From Chrysomallon squamiferum (lineage: Eukaryota > Mollusca > Gastropoda > Neomphalida > Peltospiridae): a stretch of DNA of 45,000 nucleotides. The notes beneath the pieces were generated by a model. It saw only the letters and a program-made list of their open reading frames with translations. It did no database searches and was not told where the DNA came from. The translations under genes were made by a program, and so were the position numbers. Where the stretch lies: positions 100,001-145,000 of the forward strand of contig CM022666.1 in the NCBI GenBank assembly GCA_012295275.1, given 5' to 3'. This document shows, one piece after another, positions 1-12,293 of this stretch (the stretch's first letter is position 1; every line of letters starts with the position of its first letter).

Positions 1-944
1 CGCTTAATTATTTATCAACAACTACAATACGCGTGTGAAAAACAAATTAGTACATTAACACTTGTAGCGTTTTGTCCTGCACTCATGTAAGAAACTGATA
101 TAAACAAACCGGTAAGTCAGAATCTGTAAATGTACTCTTCACGTTTGATTTAGTTAAAGTGTTATTTATTTAGTTATTTACGCACTGCGATTCATGACAA
201 GAAAATCCGTGAAATCGGTTAGTACTAATTTCATTAGCGAAGATCGACATTTCACATTTAGCTATCTTCATTTTATATATATATATATAAAAGTTCCACT
301 TTTTAAAATTATAACTGTATTTATTTATTAATCCACAAGAAGATAGTATTTATTTATTTATTTATTTTACACTGTTATTATTACTATTATTATTATTATT
401 ATTATTATTATAAAATGATTTTAAAATAAAAATAAACAACCTTTGCATCTTTTACCAACTTTCTCTCTTTCTTTCACACACACAGATATATACAGACACA
501 TGACCACACACTTAATTTTATTATAATTATTAATAATTTATAACAGTCCTACTCCTACTAAAATGACCAATGCCACTATGAATACTGTAGCTAATTAAAT
601 GTGTAAGTTATTATTTTGAATACATATACAGTGTATATGATTAAATTCATTTGGAACATTTTTATTTTCATTACATCATCATCATCATCATAATCATTAT
701 TGTTGTTTCTATTTTGTTATTTCTTACTCATTTTAGTTTTTTTTTAATTTTAATTATCATTATTAGTATTATCATTAATATATATATATTTTTTGTTATT
801 TATTTATTTGATCTATTAATAATTATTGTTGTTGTGGTTATCATTATTACTGTTATTGTTATTATCATTATTATTATTATTATTCTCATCATCAGTGGCA
901 GCAGCAGAAGCAACATTATTATTTCTATTATTACCACAACAGCT
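1..944. other. 5' flank / possible 5' UTR of the ANKMY1-like gene
   Basis: This AT-rich stretch has no convincing coding sequence. It holds (TA)n near 280, an (ATT)n tract near 380-412 and ATT/ATC-rich microsatellite from about 670 to 930. The first 250 bases are less repetitive and contain several CpGs. A good donor (CCG|GTAAGT) sits at 111/112 and an acceptor-like ACAACAG ends at 942, two bases before the ATG. A non-coding first exon ending at 111 and spliced to 943 is therefore possible. This is inference only; no TATA box or initiator was identified with confidence. Confidence 0.35.
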
Positions 945-3498
945 ATGGAATCCAATTTGTCTATGCCTCGGCTTAACACTGCCTCTACATTTGAGGATAC
1001 TCAGACATACAGTGAAGTGGAGGAAAACGCAGAAACAAAACAAAATGGTGAAGGAACAGAAAAAGGTAGAACTGAGAAGAGTGGTAAGACTGGTGAAAGC
1101 CTTGAAACAACGGAGAGCAGAACTTCAGGAGGGAAATCAGTGAGCGAAGGTGTGTCTGAAATCCAGGTTAATTACAAAACAGGTGCTACATTCATTGGCT
1201 TGGTACAGAACAACAAGAAAGTGGGGAAAGGTATTTTCACCTGGCCAGATGGAAGCAAATATGACGGGACATTTGTAGAAAATAGAAGACATGGCAAAGG
1301 TTTGGTTTCACAATAGTCATTTTCATTTCTGAAAAAATCAAAAAGAATCTAGTTAAACTGATACCATATTATAAATGACATTTAAAATCATATATACGAA
1401 GAGTGAAATATAATACTTTGTAATCAAAATGTTAAATGTAAAATGTCAAGTTTTACAGAAAATCATGTTTTACATGTGGATGTCAAGACATATAAAAATT
1501 GCAAATGTTGAAGTGTAACCAGTGTTAAATGTGTAGTGTGGGACAGCACAAGTAGACAATAATAGACAGAGTGTGACACTTACAGTTCAAATAATAAATA
1601 CAAAATGTCATCCCTTAAGTTAAATGTAAAAGATGGGAATCACACATGCTGATTAAAGATGAAAATGGAATATCCTGTATATAATTAGTCATGCATGCAC
1701 GCACACACACTCACATACATACTTATACACAGATATGTACATACATTCATACACATACACATTAACACACACACACACACATTTTAAGTAACTGATATAC
1801 TAATATGTATAATTCTAATTATTATGTTGTTACAGGAGAACAAATATGGCCAGATGGAAGTGTTTATAATGGAGATTTTGTAGATGACCTCCGACATGGA
1901 ACAGGTTATATTTTGTGGGCAAATGGCGAGGTAACAACAACAACAACAACAACAACAATAATCATAATCATAATAATAAAAAAAATAACTACCTTTTAAT
2001 GATTATTATTTATTATTTTTTACTCTAAATAATAACTTTTATTTCTAAAACATTTTTAGTATTTTACCTCATTTAGTTCATAATCATTTTTATTTAATCA
2101 TTAAAGCTTTTTTTTTAATTCTCAAACACTTTAATTTTATTATTGATGCCTGTTTTGTTTCTTTTATATTTTAGTATTATTATTATTTTTCTTTTTTTAA
2201 TTATTTTTTAAACTTATTTTTTATAGATAATCCTCATTTCCTAAAACTTATAATTAAACTTTTGAAGCTTCCTTTGAATGTTAAAATATTAAAAATATTT
2301 CAGTCGTATGAAGGTTCATTTTCAAGGATCGCAGACACGGACCGGGCAGGTACACATGGCCGGATGGGTCCACGTACGATGGGCGTTTCTTCATGGACAG
2401 GAAGGAAGGTTACGGTGTTTTTAAGTTTGCAAATGGAGACAAATTTGAGGTCAGTTTTTGTTAATCCTGTTGCTGAATAAGTCATAAAATTGTTTTTGTT
2501 GTTTCATTATATCCCATTCATTTGACAGATTCTACTGTTTTAAATATCTTTTTAAAATGTTATTATTTTAGTATTTCTTCACTATATTATATATATCTTT
2601 ATATTTATTAAATAATAATAATTATTATTATTATTAATTACTATAGTATTTTATTTGTAATATTTTCATTAATAATTCTGTTTATTATATTATTAATATA
2701 TTTTTATATATATTTTTTCTAATATTTAAATATTCTTTATAGTTAATCTAATATGTGCAGCTTAATTTTACAGTGACATCTAACACTGTGGGTGCAAGAC
2801 AGACTGATAAAGTTTTACTTCCAATGTTTCAGGGTCTGTACATTGAAAATGAACGGGAGGGTCCAGGTGTGATGACCTACTCCAACGACACACAAGATGT
2901 TGGACTGTGGTATGGGGAGAAACTGATAAAAATCTGCACTTTAATAGAACACACCTTCACACTGTCTCAGCACAAAGAGTTTCAGTTTAACCCGCGAGAA
3001 CACACTGTATACATTGAGTTTGAAGAAGAGAGAAAGAAAGAAGAGAAACCTGAAAGTGATGACCTTGAAAGCATTGATAACCTTGACATCAGGTCAAAGG
3101 CTGAACGGTATTGTGAAGATCTTGATCCCCAGAGTCTTGCAGTCAACAGAGAAATTTTTGAGGAAGCCTTTTTTGGAAATTCGGAAGAAAAAGACTTGGA
3201 CACAAAGGAAGAAGGGAGAATTGCAGCTTGGAACAAAACTCCACTGTTGATTCAGATACAGAAATCTGTGTACAAACACCGAGCAAGAACCTCTGAAGTT
3301 TCCTTCGATGTTGATTCTGTTATCCGGGGTGACCGCAGCTCATTCAGTGAGAAAGGACCCCTAGAGTCAGCTTCAGAGTCATATCTGATGTTAGCCATGA
3401 CGGGAGATGCAACGAAAGTGCACTGTTTGCTCACCTGCGGCAACGTGCACCCCGATGTAGCCGACCAAAGTGGACACACTGCACTCATAGGCGCCACA
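945..3498 (+). CDS. ANKMY1: ANKMY1 exons 1-4: N-terminal tail and MORN repeat block
   Basis: Residues 1-76 are a polar, low-complexity Glu/Lys/Thr/Ser tail. Residues from about 77 to 250 are MORN repeats of the form YxGxFxxxxxHGxGxxxWxDG. Visible cores include [13 protein letters not shown] and the exon 1/2 junction reading [18 protein letters not shown], which splits a Gly codon (G|GA). Exon 2 ends in WANGE, exon 3 carries [13 protein letters not shown] and exon 4 opens [12 protein letters not shown]. After the MORN block, exon 4 has an acidic linker ([13 protein letters not shown], near residues 275-300) and then the first ankyrin motif, ending GHTALIGAT at the donor. Phases at the ends of exons 1-4 are 1, 0, 0 (after correcting exon 3) and 0. 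Confidence 0.88.
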
Positions 3499-6400
3499 GT
3501 AAGCAGATGTTTTACTTATATGTCAACATTGTCACATTGTCAGTTACTCATAGGTGTTGCAGTAACTATCTTTAGTTATGTACAGGTGAGACATAAATAC
3601 TATTAAACACAAAGGTGTTGCAGTAACACATGTTAAAATATGGATGCAGTAAATACTTTTAGTTACTCAGAAAGGTATGTGTTAAATATTGTTAAAAATA
3701 GGTGTCAGTATGTTATTAAAAGATGATGCAGAAAATATAATTACACATTGGTGTTGTCTTGTTTATGACTCATAGGTTTGCAGTAAGCCTTGTTTGTGAC
3801 TCATAGGTGTTGCAGTAATCCATGTTTGTGACTCATAGGTGTTGCAGTAAGCCTTGTTTGTGACTCATAGGTTTGCAGTAAGCCTTGTTTGTGACTCATA
3901 GGTGTTGCAGTAAGCCTTGTTTATGACTCATAGGTTTGCAGTAAGCCTTGTTTGTGACTCATAGGTTTGCAGTAAGCCTTGTTTGTGACTCATAGGTGCT
4001 ACTGTATTGTTATTCATAGGTTTTATAGAAAGTATTGTCAATTACTTGTGGGTTTTTGACTTTAAAACATAACTCCTAATCTATAATTTCAAATGCAAGC
4101 CTTTTTTTTAACCTCCAGCAGTTACCTGAACCATTCATCAGCCTGCTCTGTGTGTTTTATTTACTGTTATTAATTATTACACTTATACTCTTTGCTGTTG
4201 TTTCAAAATATTGTTACTGCTATTTCTCCTCAGGTGAACTGGCACATGGACATAATAAATCTTATTTTGAATCACGGAGGGGATGTCAACAAGGTGAACA
4301 ACGAGGGTTCCTCAGCACTGTCTGCAGGCATCATCTTCTTCTTTCCTAGTGACTGCTTTCGTTTCAACATTGCTGAGCAGTACTTGAAAAGGAACAAGAA
4401 CAGACGAAAGGTGATGAAAGAAGGAGACCATCCTAAAGGAATTTTAACAAACAAGCAGCCATATAGCCAAGAGAGACGGAAAGTCTTCTCAACATGGCGA
4501 AACAGCAGAGCGAGAACACGCAGATTGTCAGCATAGACAGCTTGGACAGCGGCGTTCGCAATGTCGAAGGTTACATCACAGAGACGTCTCAGCTGACCAT
4601 CAAGGAGTCAGAGTTTGAGAGGCAGAAAGAGGAGCTTGATGTTTTGAGTGACAGAGAACAGCAGGACTCTGCGATTGACAGTGATGTTGAAAAAGACATT
4701 GACGATGATCTCATGAATCAGATGCCTGAGGATTTTGAGTCAAACAAGAGAGTTTACGACTACAAGATTCAAGTTCCTGACCACCTGCTGGAGAGGTGTG
4801 CCACTCAGCTCAGCACCAACGAAAGAGTCGTCAGTCAACATTCTAACAAAAATGGCGCCGGCCTTGGAACTGCTCGCCTCCTGGCAATTCAGATGTCTAT
4901 GTGAGTTTTCTGTTTTTATAAGTGTGTGTGTACATACATACATACATACACACATACACACTTATATATATATATATATATATATATATGTCAGTTATGA
5001 TGATTGATTTTGATAATGATTATTATAGCAGGTTTGTATCTTTCTAAAATCAGAATGAAATTAGATTGAACATTCTGTCATTTATACAATCATTTAATGT
5101 AATAATTTATTTTTATTTATTTCATTGGTTTTATTTAATTTATATTTTTATTGCAATTATTTGATTATTTTATTCTTAAAATTATTTTTGTGTTATTGTT
5201 TTTTATTTATTTATTTACTATTTTAATGTTACATTCATTTTCTTATTTTCTTATTATTTATTTATATTGATATTTTATTACATTTTTAATTTTATATTAT
5301 TATTTGTTCTTAATTATTATTTTTTTTAATTTAGTTATTTATTTATATGTTAATCTATTTATCCTTCATGTATTTATTTATTTTTATGTTTTTATATTTT
5401 ACTCTTATTTCTAATTTTAATACAGTCAGGAGCAGATGAAGAAAACACTTGACTTGTTGTTACGACGTGGAGCCGATCCCAACGCCTCCAGCGTGCCGAT
5501 GCCAGTCTTGTTCTTTGCCATCAAAGCTGCTGATGTGGAGATGGTGAAGACGCTGCTGGTGAAGGGAGCATCAACCAATACTCGCCTGCCAAAAGAGGTA
5601 AGAAATAGTGTTCTGTAGTGTCAGATTTAACTGTACAAGGACACACTGCCTCTAAATGCAGCTGTAGTTGTATGTAAGTGGAGGTCTTATAATTTCCATA
5701 ATAGTTTAACCTGAGAACTGATCAGCCCTGATCTGTGCTTCCTTAGAGATTTAGCCCGTTCCAACCAGCTATACACATTGAAGACTATATAGAAGTTTTT
5801 CTAATTTTAATAAACTTGTTATGAGTAAAAGTACCCAATTATTTTAATTTTATTTTATTATTATTACTAGTAATACTAAAAGTAGTAATAGTAGCAGCAG
5901 CTGCAGTAGTAGTAGTAGAAGCAATAACAGTAATAGTATCAGTTATATACTGGCTTGCTTTTTATGTTTTTCTCGGGGAGATAGGGAGAATAGGAGGTAT
6001 CATTTGACAATATAATTTTACTGAAATATTTCATTAAAATAAAAACTAAAGAATTTTCTCTGTGCAGGTTTCCTCTCTAATAATGTTCTGTTTTACAGCA
6101 AGGTGGACTCACTCCTCTCCACATCGCCTGTGCTGTCCCCGGGGATGAGGGTGTGCAGATGACGAAGTTGTTGCTAGACGCTCTCGCTGACCCAGACGCT
6201 CGCGCTGAGCAGGACAAATCTTTTCTTAACCGTACACTAGTAAGTGAGCAAGACAAATCTTTTCTTAACTGTACACTAGTAAGTGAGCAAGACAAATCTT
6301 TTCTTAACTGTACACTAGTAAGTCAGCAAATCTTTTCTTAACTGTACACTAGTAAGTGAGCAAATCTTTTCTTAACTGTACACTAGTAAGTGAGCAAATC

Positions 6401-7867
6401 TTTTCTTAACTGTACACTAGTAAAAGTGAGCAAATCTTTTCTTAACTGTACACTAGTAAGTGAGCAAATCTTTTCTTAAATGTACACTAGTAAGTGAGCA
6501 AGACAAATCTTTTCTCAACTGTACACTAGTAAGTGAGCAAGACAAATTTTTCTCAACTGTACACTAGTAAGTGAGCAAGACAAATCTTTTCTCAATTGTA
6601 CACTAGTAAGTGAGCAAATCTTTTCTCAATTGTACACTAGTAAGTGAGCAAGACAAATCTTTTCTTAACTGTACATTAGTAAGTGAGCAAGACAAATCTT
6701 TTCTCAACTGTACACTAGTAAGTGAGCAAGATAAATCTTTCTTAAGCAAGTCAAATTTCAAATCACCAAAAGTCTTGGCACCACATACGGACAACAAAAT
6801 GGAACATTTGTTTCAGCATCGTCTACATCATTTGCCAGCAGATACTGTTCCAAATGTTCAATGTATTCATCCCAATCGGGATTTTCTAGATCAAACTCTT
6901 CAACTTTACCGTAGGTAGCCATATTTCATAAACAGTTAATTTCAGGAAACAGTTCAACAGGTGTTATCCCATCCTCGTCACCAACTGTTATGTTTTATCA
7001 TTAAAACATAAAGTTCATTTCAGTTTCCAAACATTTATTTTGTTTCAAAATGGCTACATACAAAAACTAATGCACACTCCCGGTGACATCATATAATTAT
7101 ATCTCTCTTGTTCCGGTTCCCCTAAACATTGTAAACTAACAATGTTAACCAAAACACCATTTAGATACAACAATTATCTGTAAAACATTCTTCTCTGTAC
7201 TGTAATCCTACAATTTATGAGAATAAAAACATTGTCATTATTAAAACTGTCGCTTACTGAAGTCCTTTGTGTTATTTTAACACTGGTGCTGTTTGATTTA
7301 AGGAGGAAGAGTGGAGCAAAGATGTGATACCAGAAGAAAGTTTAGCTCTTCTCGGAGGCCGAACTCCACTGCAAATTGCTTGCTCCAGAGACGACAACTA
7401 TAAGGTACCAGTTTTATTACATCTTATTTAAAATTTGTGTGTGTGTGTGTAAGAAAAAATATATATATATCTTTTGTTAACTGTATATTTGATCATTCAC
7501 TGTTTCAAATTTTTGTGAAATTAAGTGATAATTTCTAAATATTAATTAGTCAAGAAGGAAATAGTCTGTTTTACATTTCAGTTTTTAATCAAGTGATTTT
7601 TAGTAGTTTATTATTATTGTTGCTACTACTACTACTACTTCTACTACTATTACTACCACTTTTATTATTATTATTACTACTATTACAACAACTATTACCA
7701 CTTACACTTCTATTATTATTATTATTATTATTTATTTATTTATATATGTGTATGTGTATGCATATATATATGTATGTATGTATGTATGTGTATTTGTGTT
7801 TGTGTATTTACTTACTTAATTACTTCCTTACTCTATTTATTCATTTATATTTATTTATATATGTATT

Positions 7868-7898
<31 letters not shown>

Positions 7899-8320
7899 TT
7901 ATTTATATATTTATTTATTTATGTACCTGTTTTGCAGCAAGCTAGTCAGATTGTGCACTTGCTGCTAGAACACAAGGCAAACCCAGACTTGCTGTGTAAT
8001 GGATTCTCAGCTCTGGCCCTTGCCATCGCCAGTGGAAACGATCTGGTCAGTTGTTTTCTAAATTCAAACACACCACTTACAAACATGCACACATCAACAT
8101 TTAATACATGAATCTTTAACAGGCTGAATGTTGTTACTATTTTTTATTTTATTTATTACTCACTTTTACCTTTTTAATACTGTTCTTTTCATTGTTTTAT
8201 CATCTAATTAAAATACAAAGTGTATAAATCTGTGACTATATGCTGTATATCTTTTCTTTTGGATATAGTCTGTCTTTCTGTCTCTCTTCTGTAGTCTCCA
8301 CTGTAATTTTCTTCTGTTAT

Positions 8321-8367
<47 letters not shown>

Positions 8368-11300
8368 GAAATTTAAACACTAACATGTAAACTATCTTTT
8401 CAAGGCCATAGAGGAACTGCTGTTGTATGATGCAGACCCAAGTCTTAAACTAACACACGGTGTAGGTACTGCATTGTGTGCTGCCACCAACACAGAGTAT
8501 GAACATCGGCGCAACATCAACCAGCGACTGCAGTTGGTGAGTAACATTCTGTGTCTTAATACTCATACATTTGTTAATCTTCATATACACATACATTTGT
8601 TAATCTTCATATACACATACATTTGTTAATCTTCATACACACATACATTTGTTAATCTCCAAAGAAACATACATTTGTTAATCTTCATACACACATACAT
8701 TTGTTAATCTTCATAGACACATACATTTGTTAATCTCCAAAGAAACATACATTTATTAATCTTTATAGACACATACATTTATTAATCTTCATACACACAT
8801 ACATTTGTTAATCTTCATACACACATACATTTGTTAATCTTCATACACACATACATTTGTTAATCTTCATACACACATACATTTACACAGAGGTATGGGA
8901 AAACTATCTATATATAGTTCCATATCACAAACACACACACACAAACACACCCACACACACACACACGCAGAAACTAACAAAATGAGGACAAATATATTAT
9001 ACAAGCAGAAATGTGTTAAAACCTTAAAGACAGACATACATAGATAAATATGCTCACAGTGTAGGTGTGTGTGTTTTCAGATTGACAGGCTGATACGGGC
9101 AGGTGCTGATATTCTGGCCTTTGTCCCTATTGGAATTAAGAGAGTCCTGGGCACAGCAGTTGACTATGCCTATTACATGTTTAATCAGGTGAGACTCAGC
9201 CTGTTCGGACATTTCAATGTGTCACAATTATAATTATTATAATAATAAAGTAAAACAAAATGAAATCTGTTTCTAAGATTGTTGAGATTTTCACTGCATG
9301 TTTGGAGCAGGTCACATAAAGTGTTATCTGCTATGTTTTCACAATGATTTACATGTTTTATTTTTATCTTCTTGTTTTTGTTCTTCTTTTTTTTTCATTA
9401 ATATGTTAAAAAATTGTTTTTTTTACAACATTCCTTCATTTAAAACTTCACATATGACTCACCAGTACTTTCACCAGTATAACTGTCTTGTGTTTTTTAA
9501 TTTATCTTTTTTCAAAATTTATTATTATTTTTATTATCATCACCATCGTCATCTTTATTGCTTATTTTTATTTGTAAACTTTTTAATTCAATACCTTTCT
9601 TACTATTTGATTATAGCTTTTTTTTTTTGGTATTTATAACCATTTTTTATGCCATCATTTTATTTGTTTTATTTTGTTGTTTATTTTGTTGTTTATTTAT
9701 CACACACGTCACAGGATCGTCGCATTGCTCACATGCCCTACCACGCACTCACGCACAGTGAGCGAGATACGTACAATGCACGACGCAAACTTCTCGAACA
9801 TGTCGGTGCCATTCTCAGGATGAAAGCCGTCGCACGTGAACGAAAACGCCTCCAGGAAGAGTCTCTGCTTGGACGGAGAAGTAGGTCAATTTTATATAAT
9901 TTTACACAGACAGACAGACAGACTGACCTGTAGATACATAGATAGATAGTTAGTTACTTAGATAAAGAGATAGATATGACATGACCAGATTCAATAAAAG
10001 GTCATTGACAATGACCAGAGCTTCATAAGTAATAATATTTTTATCATTTTGAGGTGGGTTTTTTCATATTGTTGTTCTTTTACGATCATTTTACCAATAA
10101 AAAAAAGGAAATGATGATTAATTATCTTAATTTATTTTCATATTTTTATTGAAAATGTGTTTTTTTATGTAAAATTGTTATATATGCACACACAAACACG
10201 CTTATTTGAATCCCACCTGATTCATCATAATTCAGTAAAACTTCTTCATTTTACAACTCTATTTTATTTTACTTTTTTCATTTCTAAATAACTAAATTAT
10301 AAATATGTCTAAAATGCTGCATTATGTATCTTTTAGGGATTGCATTGAATTCTGAATAATAAATTTAGTTTATTATTCTTTTTATAATGTTATATTTGTA
10401 ATTTATTGTGTTCTATTCTCTTTTATGTAGTGTTGTGTTTTATCATTTGTTGCTTTCTACAGTGTTCTATTGTATTTTGTGTATTTTCTGTGATATTATA
10501 TTGTAACTATATATTGTAAAATGTTATATTTGTTTTATTTTTGTGTGGTATAGTGGGGGGGTTATTTTGTGTTTATATAGTAATGTTGAGTGGGATTTTA
10601 TAACATATAATTGTAAGTTATGTTAGTTAATTGTGTATATTTCTATCAGAAAATTGTAAATGATGCTGTTGTCTGTGCTGTTGCAGGTGCTAGTCCTAGT
10701 TCTGTTAGTTATGTTAGTTAATTGTGTATATTTCTATCAGAAAACTGTAAATGATGCTGTTGTCTGTGCTGTTGCAGGTGCTAGTCCTAGTTCTGAATTT
10801 GTGTACATTGGGGCAGGAGCCCCTGTCCCTCCAGGAAAATCCAGGTCAAAGCAGACAATGAAGTCAAGTCAGGTGACCTTTGACTCTGTGTCAGAGACCA
10901 AGAGTACATCAGACAGTGACATCAGGTAACAGCATGTCAATACACTCTAATAATAAGTACAGTTCATAATCAAAACTGAAAACAGGTCTGAAAGTACATT
11001 TTATAATTAATTAAAACTGAAAGTATTTCATAATTAATTAAAATGAAAGTATTTCATAATTAATTAAAATGAAAGTATTTCATAATTAATTCAAACTAAA
11101 TGTGCACAATGATTAATTAAAACCAGCAGTTTAATCAAGAATAATTAATTCATGAAGCCTCTAATAAAGATGGATGTAGAAATAACACAGAGAGTGTGCA
11201 ATTCCTTCCTGTTTCTGAAACCATTTACTAACAGATCACAGATTGAATACATATCAATTTCATCTTTCACATAACAAGAAAAAATGACTGACCATGTAGC

Positions 11301-12256
11301 CACCATACAAATGAAAAGAGCCATAATGTAGAAAATTTTGCAATAATTTCATTAAAATAAGAGAATTAAATGTTTTTTCATTTTTGTCATTTTCTTTTCA
11401 CTGATTGCATGGTGATTGTTTGTACTTGAATGATACAATTAATGTTTCATTCAATCTGATAGGTATGTTGTTTTTCATGAAAAAACAAAACAATAGCTGT
11501 TTCTTAATTATGGCCTAAAATATGCCCATTACTGTAATTCAATCACAGAAATATTAATAAAAATATTATTTTTTGTTGGAAGAGAAAGTAGTTCATAATA
11601 TGCTGACATACATACATACATACATACACACACACATACATACATACATACATATATGCACATATGTACAGTTTTACAAAACACAGATAACATACATAAT
11701 GTTATAATGTATGTGTCATACAAACACACACATGCACATGTGTACAGACTCGTGGTTTTACAAAACACAGATAACATACCTAATGTTATCATGTATGTGT
11801 CATACTAACAGTCATGTACTGCATTCTCTGTCTAATAATGTAAACATTTTCAACCAGACACGATGGAGTGAAAACTATCTTTCTGCCAGAAGTCAGCCAT
11901 ATTAAAATTAGATATTGTCGAAACAAAGACACTGCACGTTTTCCTGTCAGGTTTGATTGGCTTAGTAACATTTTCTAGTAGAAACTAGATGGACTAGATG
12001 CAGTAGTAGTTCACTATTTTAGGCTACTAGTTTTTGTAGAGGGGACTAGCTACTTACTAGTATGTGAAGAATTAGTAACTTATATGACTTAGATGCTGAT
12101 TATACTTCTTTTTTCTTTTTTCTAAATATCCTTAACAGTGTGGTTAAAAAATTCAGATCTCAATTTAATGGTAAATATTCTGTTACCATGACAACTAGAA
12201 AATATTTTGGAAGTAAATAACTATGTGAATTTGAATTTTAACATTTTAGCCTTACA

Positions 12257-12293
<37 letters not shown>

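Noticed and set aside
651-944. Upstream in-frame start at 651 giving a membrane-like N-terminus rich in Ile/Val
   Set aside because: It is a translation of ATT/GTT/ATC microsatellite with no family counterpart. The ATG at 945 starts normal coding sequence.
6188-6745. CRISPR-like array
   Set aside because: Units are head-to-tail with no unique spacers, inside a eukaryotic intron, and derive from exon 7.
6077-6797. Minus-strand open frames with repeated LRKDLSC peptides
   Set aside because: They are the reverse reading of the exon 7 donor array. Only the short gag-like part beyond 6745 has independent support.
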